The notes below the pieces were generated by a model. The model made no database searches. It saw only the letters and a list, made by a program, of their open reading frames with translations, and had not been told where the DNA came from. 64,000 nt of DNA from Caryophanales bacterium UBA6865 (GTDB taxonomy: Bacteria; Bacillota_I; Bacilli_A; RFN20; CAG-826). The stretch lies in assembly GCA_002449265.1 (NCBI GenBank), contig DKCV01000021.1, positions 1-64,000 on the forward strand, written 5' to 3'. The position numbers were made by a program, and so were the translations under genes. How positions within the stretch are numbered: position 1 is the stretch's first letter; each line of letters begins with the position of its first letter. Below are positions 16,173 to 23,483 of the stretch, in pieces.

Positions 16173-17488
16173 TCAAATGAACATAGCCATGTAGTGAGGC
16201 ATTGTTAACTTTTTATCATTTATTTCTAAGTTGCCATCAACAATTTTATAGGCAATAGATGGCCGATATGTTTTGATAAAATTATTTAGCGATTTCGTTA
16301 CAGTGTTACCTGCTTTAACCTCAATCGGGATAACTTCTCCATTTTTTTCAATCAAGAATTCGAGTTCATTTGACTCATCTGGTTTGTAATAATATAGGGA
16401 ATAACCCTTTTTCACTAATGTTTCAGCAATAATGTTCTCGTAAATGCCACCTTTTGCATTCCCTTTTATGGTGTTTTCTAGGATTGCTTTTTTGTTTCGA
16501 ATCCATACATGGCGCATAGTAAACCGGTGTCATTAATATACAACTTATATTGATTTTCATTGGCATTCGCCATTAAAGGCAAATATGGTTCATGCACGTT
16601 ATAGCAAGCATTCACGATATTTGAATCTTTAAGCCATTGGACACTTCCGCCATATTTTTTGCTCGTTTGGCCTTTTTCGACATTGGAGTATTGGAATTTA
16701 GTATTTTCTTTCGCAAGTTGCTTTGGAACGGAATCGTAACATTTTCGGACTTTGATTTTTTCTGAACCTTTTGCCCTTTTTGAAATATCAAAGCGATAGT
16801 TCTCCAATATTCTATTTTGTAAGGCACTGACTCTAGTAAAATCATGATTTTCTACGTAATTTGCCACAACCTCTGGTATCCCGCCAACGACCATATATTT
16901 GCGAAATAATGTCTCGTATTTTTCGTTCAGTGGGAAAGGAACTTTTTCTTTTTTCGTAAATAGCTCTTTTAAATAAGCTATTGCTGATTCGTATCCTTCC
17001 GCCCATATGAACTCCTCGAAATCTAAAGAATACATCGTTAAAAACGATTCGTAACCTGTAGGGACAGATTCGGGTTCCTCGGTATTTTCATCTGCGTCTT
17101 CACCATAAGTTAAACTTAATAGACTCCCTGAACTGATAACGTCGAATCGTGCATCTTGAGCCAAAAATTTTTAAGCAGTCCTTGCTTTGCCACATGCTTG
17201 AATTTCTTCTAAAAAGATCAAAGTTTTGTTTTCGATTAGGTTAATGCCGCTGATAAAAGCGGTCATCCTTTTATAAATCGATTCAGCATCTAAGGAACCA
17301 TTAAAAATTTGTTTTAGGTCCTGATTTTTGATGAAATTGATTTCAACAAAACTCTTGTATTCGTTTTTGCCGAACTCGCGGACGAGGTAAGTCTTTCCGA
17401 CCTGCCTAGCTCCTTTTACCATTAAACATTCTTTTTTATGAACCTTTTTCCAATTTAATAGTTCTTGATACGCTTTCCTTTTTAACAT
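16173..17488 (-). pseudogene. AAA ATPase with DUF4143 domain, broken by a nonsense codon and a frameshift
   Basis: Three pieces together make one typical ATP-binding protein of the AAA_14/DUF4143 family: KGARQVGKTYLVREFGK (Walker A) and LIFLEEIQACGKA (Walker B region) at the start; SSGSLLSLTYG, FEEFIWAEG and the winged-helix-like middle; and a C-terminal nuclease-like EFLIEKNGEVIPIEVKAG. The first break is an in-frame TAA at 17171-17173 where a TTA Leu is expected, with no length change. The second is a lost base in a run of six T (16488-16493, A on the coding strand), where seven would restore the frame. The proposed start at 17488 has AGGAAC upstream. Such ATPases are often decayed in gut Bacillota. 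The homopolymer shift could also be a sequencing error; the nonsense codon is harder to explain that way. Confidence 0.85.
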
Positions 17489-17741
17489 GATCGTTGTTCC
17501 TAATAGTTCTTTTAAGCTTTTTATAGTCGTTCCGCCAATGCTTATTAACAAAAAAGGAATAAAATAGGATATTGCTAGTAAAAAAGTATCGTTAAATACT
17601 ATATTTGAAAAAATAGCACATTTTTATAGCTACTCGACTCGGCGTCGCTTTTGAAGGAATACTAAAAGGTAGGGTGTGCTATCTTTGCTTAAACTTTAAT
17701 TTTGCGCCTTTTGTTTTAATATGATTTTTAGGAAAAAGGCC

Positions 17742-17772
17742 AAATGATAGAAAAATAATGTGCATATCATTT
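17742..17772. repeat. Inverted repeat upstream of rubrerythrin
   Basis: AAATGATA (17742-17749) and TATCATTT (17765-17772) form 8-nt arms with 15 nt between, ending 22 nt before the rubrerythrin -10. This could be an operator; it does not match a regulator box I recognise. Confidence 0.35.
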
Positions 17773-17794
17773 TCGCGCTGGATTTTATTCGGGT

Positions 17795-17800
17795 TATAAT
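17795..17800 (+). promoter_or_regulatory. -10 TATAAT of rubrerythrin
   Basis: A perfect TATAAT about 30 nt before the ATG; AGGAGG follows in the leader. Confidence 0.6.
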
Positions 17801-17831
17801 GGCTACAGTCCTGTAGGAGGGAATTAAAATT

Positions 17832-18371
17832 ATGGAATTAAAAGGATCGAAGACCGAAAAGAATCTTCTTGCCGCTTTCGCTGGTGAGAGCCAAGCCCGC
17901 AACAAATACACTTATTTTGCTAGCAAGGCAAAAAAAGAAGGGTTTGAGCAAATCGCCGCTATCTTTTTAGAGACTGCTGATAACGAAAAAGAACACGCCA
18001 AACTTTGGTTTAAGTATCTAGAGGGCGGTGAAATCAAAAGCACGCTCGATAACTTAGAAGCCGCAGCTAATGGTGAAAACTATGAATGGACCGATATGTA
18101 TCCAGAATTCGCCAAAGTTGCCGAAGAAGAAGGTTTCAAAGAAATCGCTGCCAAATTTAGAATGGTTGCCGAAATCGAAAAGAACCATGAAGAACGTTAT
18201 AAGAAACTTTTAAATAATGTTAAAGGCGGAAAAGTCTTCGTAAGTGAAGATGTTGTGGTTTGGAAATGCCGTAACTGTGGACACATCGTGGTTGGAAAAT
18301 ACGCTCCTGAAGTTTGCCCGGTTTGTGGCCATCCAAAGTCCTATTTTGAGCTACGTGCTTTAAATTATTAA
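17832..18371 (+). CDS. rbr: Rubrerythrin
   Basis: A peroxide-reducing di-iron protein protecting anaerobes from oxidative stress. The 179 residues comprise a four-helix ferritin-like domain with iron-ligand motifs [10 protein letters not shown] (Glu), [11 protein letters not shown] (Glu..Glu-His) and later [10 protein letters not shown] (Glu..His), then a C-terminal rubredoxin-like domain with CRNCG and CPVCG (residues about 143-165) for the Fe(Cys)4 centre. Length and order are standard. AGGAGG precedes the ATG, and a strong terminator follows, so it is monocistronic. Confidence 0.97.
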   Translation: MELKGSKTEKNLLAAFAGESQARNKYTYFASKAKKEGFEQIAAIFLETADNEKEHAKLWFKYLEGGEIKSTLDNLEAAANGENYEWTDMYPEFAKVAEEEGFKEIAAKFRMVAEIEKNHEERYKKLLNNVKGGKVFVSEDVVVWKCRNCGHIVVGKYAPEVCPVCGHPKSYFELRALNY

Positions 18372-18387
18372 ATTCAAAAAAATGAAG

Positions 18388-18414
18388 AGAGCCGATGGAT
18401 GTCGGCTCTTTTTT
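18388..18414 (+). terminator. Terminator of rubrerythrin
   Basis: AGAGCCGA (18388-18395), 6-nt loop, TCGGCTCT (18402-18409), then a T-run. Confidence 0.95.
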
Positions 18415-18521
18415 CAAAAAAATGAATAAATAAATCGATAATTCAGTATTTTTATACTTATTTACTGAATAGTACCTATAATATGACTGTTTATGGTCAA
18501 TAGACCAAAAAGGAGTAAATA

Positions 18522-19901
18522 ATGACAGATAAGAATGTCAGAATCGCGATTGTTGGCGGTGGACCCGCTGGGCAATCGGTAGCCATGTATTTAGAAAAGA
18601 ACGGCTACGACAATTATGTCATTTTTGAGAAGAGTGACCGTGTAGGTGGAAAATGCTTCTCCCCGAAAATGAAAGTCAAAAATGAGAAAGGCGAATGGGA
18701 AGATCGTACCATCGAAATGGGTGCGGTTATGGGCTGCGATACCTATTTTGCCGTTCATGAAGCCGAAGTTTTCGGTGGAACGACTCACGCGAATGGACCA
18801 AAAATGGGACGTGTCTTCAAAAATAACGATGGCACGGACTTAAAGTCTTCTAAGCTTGCTTTGCTTAAAAAACTTTTGAAGTTAAATAAGCTCTCCAAAC
18901 TTTTGAAAAAGAAGTACTATGGCTATGATGTCAATGGACATCGCGGGGTTGCTGAAGGTAGATACGAAGGACAATGCCCAAGTCCGGAAATGAAGCTTGC
19001 TCACATTGAAGGCACTAACCCAAATCTTAAGGATTTATCAATGAGCTTTAAGGATTTCCTTAAACTCAATCATTGCGAAGATGCAGAAATGGTTTGGAAA
19101 GGGCCGTACACTTCCTTTGGATATGGCTATTTCGACGAAATTCCAGCCGCTTATGTTTTGAAATATCTTGATGCTTTCACAGTTCGTCAATTCTTAAAGA
19201 CTGGTAATCTTTGGACCTGGTACGATGGAACGCAGTCCATCTGGGAAGGCGTTAATAAACATCTCAAACACCCTGCCCTTCTTAATAGTGAAGTGACAAA
19301 GATTGTCCGTAAAGACAATAAAGTTACCATCACAGTGAACGGCAAAGAAGAAGTGTTCGATAAACTTATCATCTGCACACCGCTAGAGCTATTCTTGAAT
19401 TATGGCGATGCCCGTGAAGATGAAAAAACCTTATTCAGCAAAATCGTTCATAAAGAATATTTCACGATGGCTGTTCGTACCGCCGAAGAAAAGACACCTG
19501 ATATCTCTTACTATTTCTTTAGCAACATGACTCCAGAAACAATGGGACACCTTATGGTTTTCTATCATCGTTGGCCAAATTGCGGCGCTCAACCTGTTGT
19601 CACTTTCACTCTTCGTAACCACGAAGGTATGGAAGATGTGCCATTTGAGAAAGCGAAAGAAACAACGCTTAACGATATGGCGTATGCTGGGCTTCCTGTC
19701 GAGAAGGTTGAAAGAGTCGATGATTGGTATTATTTCCCACACGTGAGCTGCAAAGATTACGCGGATGGCTGGTATGATAAAGTTGAAGCCATGCAAGGCA
19801 AAGACAATACTTATTACGCTGGTGAAGTTATGGCTTTTGGCGATATGGAAGAGACTGCCGAATACGCTCGTGACCTCGTCTCTCGTTTCTTTAAAGCCTA
19901 A
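18522..19901 (+). CDS. FAD-dependent oxidoreductase, amine-oxidase-like
   Basis: A 459-residue flavoprotein. The N-terminal dinucleotide fold IAIVGGGPAGQSVA (residues 8-21) is followed by an acidic FEKSDRVGGKC at the end of the second strand, as in the NAD(P)-binding/amine-oxidase superfamily. The C-terminal YYAGEVMAFGDMEETAEYAR is in the position of the usual second FAD-binding motif. No signal peptide or membrane segment is seen. The substrate is not evident; monoamine, desaturase-like or protoporphyrinogen-type activities are all possible within the superfamily. It starts after AGGAG, and is flanked by terminators, next to rubrerythrin and other redox genes. Confidence 0.8.
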   Translation: MTDKNVRIAIVGGGPAGQSVAMYLEKNGYDNYVIFEKSDRVGGKCFSPKMKVKNEKGEWEDRTIEMGAVMGCDTYFAVHEAEVFGGTTHANGPKMGRVFKNNDGTDLKSSKLALLKKLLKLNKLSKLLKKKYYGYDVNGHRGVAEGRYEGQCPSPEMKLAHIEGTNPNLKDLSMSFKDFLKLNHCEDAEMVWKGPYTSFGYGYFDEIPAAYVLKYLDAFTVRQFLKTGNLWTWYDGTQSIWEGVNKHLKHPALLNSEVTKIVRKDNKVTITVNGKEEVFDKLIICTPLELFLNYGDAREDEKTLFSKIVHKEYFTMAVRTAEEKTPDISYYFFSNMTPETMGHLMVFYHRWPNCGAQPVVTFTLRNHEGMEDVPFEKAKETTLNDMAYAGLPVEKVERVDDWYYFPHVSCKDYADGWYDKVEAMQGKDNTYYAGEVMAFGDMEETAEYARDLVSRFFKA

Positions 19902-19917
19902 TCATCTAGGATTATTA

Positions 19918-19948
19918 GGTCTAGGGTTTTCCCTAGGCCTTTTCTTTT
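19918..19948 (+). terminator. Terminator of the FAD oxidoreductase gene
   Basis: GGTCTAGGG (19918-19926), TTTT loop, CCCTAGGCC (19931-19939), then TTTTCTTTT; one T-G wobble in the stem. Confidence 0.9.
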
Positions 19949-20026
19949 ACGATTTTGCTAGAGAAATCCTAAATTTCCTCCTTGCAATGACCCTTTCACT
20001 TGTGGATAATATCTAAGCGCCTAGTT

Positions 20027-20103
20027 GGACCATTGGTGTAGCGGTCTAACATGTCTCCCTGTCACGGAGAAGATCACGAGTTCGAATCTCGTATGGTCCG
20101 CCA
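20027..20103 (+). tRNA. tRNA-Asp (GUC)
   Basis: Acceptor GGACCAT/ATGGTCC, anticodon stem TCTCC/GGAGA, loop CTGTCAC (anticodon GTC), T-loop TTCGAAT, G discriminator and encoded CCA. Confidence 0.95.
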
Positions 20104-20140
20104 ATTAGCGATTTGCGATAAGATTTATTATCGTAAAAAT

Positions 20141-20217
20141 GGCCCGGTAGCTCAGATGGTAGTAGCAAAGGACTGAAAATCCTTGTGTCGCCGGTTCGAT
20201 CCCGGCTTGGGCCACCA
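20141..20217 (+). tRNA. tRNA-Phe (GAA)
   Basis: Acceptor GGCCCGG/TTGGGCC (two wobble pairs), anticodon stem AAGGA/TCCTT, loop CTGAAAA (anticodon GAA), T-stem GCCGG/CCGGC, encoded CCA. The D-arm carries one extra base (GGTAGTAGCA where GGTAGAGCA is usual), leaving a bulge or mismatch against C13. It follows tRNA-Asp by 37 nt. Confidence 0.92.
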
Positions 20218-20226
20218 TTTTGGAAA

Positions 20227-20257
20227 AAACCTCGATTCTATCGAGGTTTTATTTTTG
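20227..20257 (+). terminator. Terminator of the tRNA-Asp/tRNA-Phe unit
   Basis: CCTCGAT (20230-20236), TCT loop, ATCGAGG (20240-20246), then TTTTATTTTT. Confidence 0.95.
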
Positions 20258-20439
20258 TCTGTGGGAAAATTTTGTAAAAAAGTTTTTCTGGGTTTTTCGA
20301 TAGAGCCTGAGTTTTCTCCCTTTTCAGGGGACTTGCACTCGTAGAACTCTTCCAAAAGTATCGCTTTCATAAATTTAGTAAAAATTTTCATAATGTATGC
20401 GTTTTTAGATTTGAAGCTCCCATTTGAGGCTAGACTACT

Positions 20440-20516
20440 CGTTTCTAATAGAATAGGGAAGCGGCCTAGGCAAGGGACAAAGCCTCGCGTCCTGCTTCCC
20501 CAAACGGATTCTAACG
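20440..20516. ncRNA. Possible structured RNA with pseudoknot-like pairing
   Basis: Nested pairings can be drawn: CGT/ACG (20440/20514), TAGAAT/ATTCTA (20449-20454/20508-20513), GGGAAGC/GCTTCCC (20456-20462/20494-20500) and AGGC/GCCT (20468-20471/20482-20485). The loop of the last hairpin holds GGAC (20475-20478), which can pair with GTCC (20489-20492) just 3' of it, an H-type pseudoknot. I do not recognise a named family, and the strand is undetermined. It could be a small RNA or a cis-acting leader of the DegV gene 190 nt downstream. Confidence 0.35.
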
Positions 20517-20629
20517 AAGAATTCTATCTCTCTCAAGCAATGTAATAATTTTGCTTATTGAGCAAGAAAAATGAACAAAAATCACTTCTCTTGATTTATT
20601 TAGTTTTAAAAACTATGATAGATAGCATT

Positions 20630-20660
20630 GGAAATTAAATAACTAAACTTTTTAATTTCC
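20630..20660. repeat. 10-nt inverted repeat upstream of the DegV gene
   Basis: GGAAATTAAA (20630-20639) and TTTAATTTCC (20651-20660) are exact reverse complements with an 11-nt loop, 44 nt before the start codon. No T-run follows, so it is more likely an operator or leader hairpin than a terminator. Confidence 0.5.
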
Positions 20661-20703
20661 GCTAGATAAACTCGTGTATTGGTACTTACTTAGGAGAACT
20701 TAT

Positions 20704-21624
20704 ATGGGAATTAAAATTTTTGCTGACGCCGGATCTAATTTATTTGGTTCCATCATTAAAGAAAAAGGGTTAGATATCACTCTTTTGCCTATGTCTTTAC
20801 GAATCAAGGACAAAGAATATTTGTGCTATGAAGATAATATCGATGCTTCTACGTTTTCCAAGAACTTTTATTTAGAAATGGAAACAGGGGCAATCCCTCA
20901 TACTTCTTTGCCAAATCCAGGCCTATTTCTTGAAAAAGCAATGAAAGAAGTGAAACGCGGCAATAAAGTGATTTGTATTACTTTATCGAGTGGCATTTCT
21001 GGAACTTACCAAAGCAATTTCTTGATTGCTCAGCAAATCAATGAAGAGATGAAAGAAGAAGTGGTTAAAGTTATCGATTCTAAAACTGCAGGATTTGGCG
21101 AAGGGATGATTGCGATTTACGCCGATCGTTTGGTAAAAGAAGGCCTTTCTTTTGGAGAAGTAATTGCAAAGACGGAGCGTTATCTTTCTACGGTTAGAAG
21201 CGAATTTACCGTCAATAGCATTAAATATCTTGCTAATACTGGTCGCGTTTCTAATTTCAAAGCAACAATCGCGGATGTTTTAAATATCAAACCTCTTTTA
21301 TATGGATCAAATGAAGGAAAGATTGTTCCGTTCGCTAATGTTCGAGGTAGAAAAAACGCCCTAAAAAGGCTTTCCGAGAATGTTGCAATGAATATCGCTA
21401 ACAAAGACGAAATGGTTTATATCACGCATTGTAACGCCATCGAAGATGTGAAATTCTTTGAAAGCCTCCTTCACGCAAAAGGAATTACCCATACTGAAAT
21501 CTATTATTTCGATTTAGTGACGGGCGCGCATGTTGGTCCAGGAACAATCGCGGTTTTCTATGAAGGAAATAATCGCGATATCAGTCGAAAAAGCCTTATT
21601 CAAACTCTTTTAGGCAAGAAGTAA
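20704..21624 (+). CDS. DegV family fatty-acid-binding protein
   Basis: A 306-residue DegV/EDD-fold protein. Family members bind a fatty acid and, in several Gram-positives, serve as FakB partners of the fatty acid kinase FakA; no fakA is in the window. Visible hallmarks are the early FADAGSNL (in place of the usual TDS.aDL), PHTSLPNPG, the ITLSSGISGTYQS motif near residue 95, and a late Gly-rich YFDLVTGAHVGPGTIAVFY. The frame opens 30 nt earlier, but AGGAG at 20691 places the start at 20704. It is monocistronic, with an unusually long upstream region containing a hairpin. Confidence 0.93.
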   Translation: MGIKIFADAGSNLFGSIIKEKGLDITLLPMSLRIKDKEYLCYEDNIDASTFSKNFYLEMETGAIPHTSLPNPGLFLEKAMKEVKRGNKVICITLSSGISGTYQSNFLIAQQINEEMKEEVVKVIDSKTAGFGEGMIAIYADRLVKEGLSFGEVIAKTERYLSTVRSEFTVNSIKYLANTGRVSNFKATIADVLNIKPLLYGSNEGKIVPFANVRGRKNALKRLSENVAMNIANKDEMVYITHCNAIEDVKFFESLLHAKGITHTEIYYFDLVTGAHVGPGTIAVFYEGNNRDISRKSLIQTLLGKK

Positions 21625-21698
21625 TTCGTTTCGTAATCCTTACGTATCATCTAACAAAAATGTGGAACCGTCTAATGATGCCATCTTTTTTCGCTTGT

Positions 21699-21704
21699 TA
21701 TAAT
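21699..21704 (+). promoter_or_regulatory. Extended -10 of the ferritin gene
   Basis: TGT-TATAAT lies 25 nt before the ATG; AAAGGAG follows in the leader. Confidence 0.6.
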
Positions 21705-21729
21705 GGGTTAGAAATTAAAGGAGAAAGCT

Positions 21730-22218
21730 ATGGACAAAAAGCTACATGAACTCATCAATGCACAGATCAATAAAGAACTTTATAGTGCTTATGCCTATTA
21801 CTTTGTTGCCGAATATTATCGAGCAAAAGGTTTACTCGGTTTCCATAGCTGGTTTGAAAAGCAAGCTTCCGAAGAAATGGAACATGCTGAAAAATTTTCC
21901 GAATATCTTCAAGACCAAGGAGAGAGTGTGACGCTATTTTCGATTGAAGTCTTAAAAGAAAATTTTAAGGATTATCGCGATCCTTTGCTTTTCCAAATTA
22001 AGCATGAAAAGGAAGTAACAGCCTCAATTATCGCTATTTATAGACTAGCCTCCGAGCTTGAAGATATTACGACAACAAATTTTTTAGATTGGTTTATCAC
22101 TGAACAAGCGGAAGAAGAAAAACATTCTAAGGATTTGCTATTTAAATATGACTTATTCGCAAAAGATGGCGGATTAGGTTTATATCAATTAGACCGCGAA
22201 CTATCCGCGCGGAAATAG
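21730..22218 (+). CDS. ftn: Bacterial non-haem ferritin
   Basis: An iron-storage shell subunit of 162 residues, the usual bacterial ferritin length. The ferroxidase-centre ligands are recognisable as Glu in INKELYSAY (about residue 17), Glu and His in EEMEHAEKF (about 50-53), Glu in ASELEDITT (about 113) and Glu/Gln in ITEQAEEEKHS (about 124-130). The haem-ligand Met of bacterioferritin is not apparent. It starts after AAAGGAG and is closed by a short terminator. Rubrerythrin, a flavin reductase and a DtxR-type regulator are nearby, which suggests joint iron/oxygen management. Confidence 0.95.
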   Translation: MDKKLHELINAQINKELYSAYAYYFVAEYYRAKGLLGFHSWFEKQASEEMEHAEKFSEYLQDQGESVTLFSIEVLKENFKDYRDPLLFQIKHEKEVTASIIAIYRLASELEDITTTNFLDWFITEQAEEEKHSKDLLFKYDLFAKDGGLGLYQLDRELSARK

Positions 22219-22222
22219 GAGG

Positions 22223-22243
22223 GGCGAAGCAATTCGTCTTTTT
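22223..22243 (+). terminator. Weak terminator after ferritin
   Basis: GGCGAA (22223-22228), GCAA loop, TTCGTC (22233-22238), then five T; one G-T pair. Confidence 0.55.
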
Positions 22244-22310
22244 CTTTAAAGAAGTAGTTTTCATTTTTGCTTTTTCGCACAATAATGGAAGCGAAAGAAG
22301 GAAAAAATAG

Positions 22311-22883
22311 ATGAAAATTAAATTGAAAGCCGCTCCATATTTGTTTCCAATGCCAGTGCAAATGATCGCTACCTATAACGAGGATGGCACTACTGACATT
22401 ATGAATGCTGCGTGGGGAGGAATTCTTGATAATGATTTACTCGTTTTAAGCCTAGACGAATCTCACAAAACAAGCGCGAATATTAAACGAAATCACGCCT
22501 TTACTTTGTCAATCGCGACTAAAATGTACGCCAAAGAATGCGATTATGTTGGCTTAGTGAGCGGAAACGTTGAGCCTACGAAATTTAGCAAAGCCGGTTT
22601 CCATAGCGAACGAAGCGAAAATGTTAATGCGCCAATTGTGAAAGAATTTCCACTTTGTTTGGAATGCGAAGTCGAAAAAATCACTAATGATGACCTCGGC
22701 TTTTTGGTTTATGCGCGCATTAAGGATATATTAGTGGACCAAGATATCTTAGACAAAGAAGGGCGAATTGATGTCACAAAAATGGATCCAATTTTATGGA
22801 GTCAAATCGATTCGTCTTATTACGCAATCGGCGAGAAAATTGGGAAAGGATTTCAAATCGGTACTTCATTATTAAAGAAGTAG
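22311..22883 (+). CDS. Flavin reductase family protein
   Basis: A 190-residue protein of the flavin-reductase-like, FMN-binding split-barrel fold. The pattern MPVQMIATYNEDGTTDIMNAAW near residue 15 and the following S-L-D-E-S-H-K-T-S-A-N-I matches the FMN-binding segment of this family. Members reduce flavin or act as small NAD(P)H:flavin oxidoreductases or ferric reductases. The neighbouring ferritin makes a role in iron reduction possible, but this is inference. A GAAGGA-type ribosome site precedes the ATG. It converges on the DtxR gene with a shared hairpin. Confidence 0.88.
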   Translation: MKIKLKAAPYLFPMPVQMIATYNEDGTTDIMNAAWGGILDNDLLVLSLDESHKTSANIKRNHAFTLSIATKMYAKECDYVGLVSGNVEPTKFSKAGFHSERSENVNAPIVKEFPLCLECEVEKITNDDLGFLVYARIKDILVDQDILDKEGRIDVTKMDPILWSQIDSSYYAIGEKIGKGFQIGTSLLKK

Positions 22884-22891
22884 TGAAAGGT

Positions 22892-22922
22892 AAAAATAGC
22901 CGCAATTATCGCGACTATTTTT
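22892..22922. terminator. Bidirectional terminator between flavin reductase and DtxR genes
   Basis: AAAAATAG-CGC and GCG-CTATTTTT arms give a hairpin with A-rich and T-rich flanks on both strands. It overlaps the stop codon of the minus-strand regulator. Confidence 0.75.
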
Positions 22923-23301
22923 CTTTTTTCGTTTCGACTTCCAATAAATGGGCTTCTAATTTTTCGAAAGTTTCTTCGCTTAAATCGTGTTCGATTTTAC
23001 AAGCATCAATCAAAGCCTGTTTCTCGCTCACGCCGATTTCTTCCAGCAAATGACTGATGACTTTATGACGGTGATATGTGCTTTCGCCGATATTTCTTCC
23101 ACTTTCTGTCAAAAAGATATTTCCGTTCTCTTCGTCGACTTCCACAAGTCCCTTTTCTTTCATTTTCTTTAGGGCAATGGAAATTGAAGGCTTACTATAT
23201 CCCATGCTATTGGCGAGATCGACTGAACGAACGACGTTCATTTTCTCGTGGAGCATCACAATTCGCTCCAAATAATCTTCTAATGATTCTTGGGCATCCA
23301 T
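22915..23301 (-). CDS. DtxR/MntR family metal-dependent regulator
   Basis: A 128-residue repressor of the DtxR/MntR type. The N-terminal winged helix (VVRSVDLANSMGYSKPSISIALKKMKEKGLV, residues about 22-52, described here by its S-x-x-D-L-A and S-K-P-S-I segments) is followed by the dimerisation/metal domain with HRHKVISHLLEEIG and CKIEHDLSEETFEKLE, which supplies the Glu and His ligands. There is no SH3-like third domain, so it resembles MntR more than DtxR. Its metal (Mn or Fe) cannot be told from the sequence. The neighbouring ferritin and flavin reductase are candidate targets. Confidence 0.92.
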   Translation of the reverse strand: MDAQESLEDYLERIVMLHEKMNVVRSVDLANSMGYSKPSISIALKKMKEKGLVEVDEENGNIFLTESGRNIGESTYHRHKVISHLLEEIGVSEKQALIDACKIEHDLSEETFEKLEAHLLEVETKKEK

Positions 23302-23468
23302 AATCCTAGCCTCTTCTTTGCATTAATTTACACGAATTGAAGACAAAACGCGAAAGAAATGCAAAACCTCTTTCAAAAATTTTGTCTTTTTTGATTCTAA
23401 TAGGCAAAAACGATAAAAAGGAAAAGAACAAATAAGCAAGTTCTATCGCTTTTAGCGATAAAGACAAT

Positions 23469-23474
23469 TAGAAT
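23469..23474 (+). promoter_or_regulatory. Possible -10 TAGAAT close to the cls start
   Basis: TAGAAT lies 9 nt before the ATG at 23484, with no Shine-Dalgarno; near-leaderless. Confidence 0.4.
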
Positions 23475-23483
23475 AGTAAAGAT

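Larger units (their letters stand above)
20258..20703. other. Long non-coding gap before the DegV gene
   Basis: About 445 bases with no credible gene on either strand. It contains a possible structured RNA (20440-20516) and an inverted repeat close to the degV start (20630-20660), listed separately. The rest is AT-rich. Confidence 0.6.

Noticed and set aside
17555..17831. A small gene between the ATPase pseudogene and rubrerythrin
   Set aside because: No frame with a start, ribosome site and plausible length was found.
20152..20391. A minus-strand frame of 79 codons over the tRNA-Phe region
   Set aside because: Its end is the complement of the tRNA-Phe gene, it has no ribosome site, and its product is the familiar spurious translation of a tRNA.
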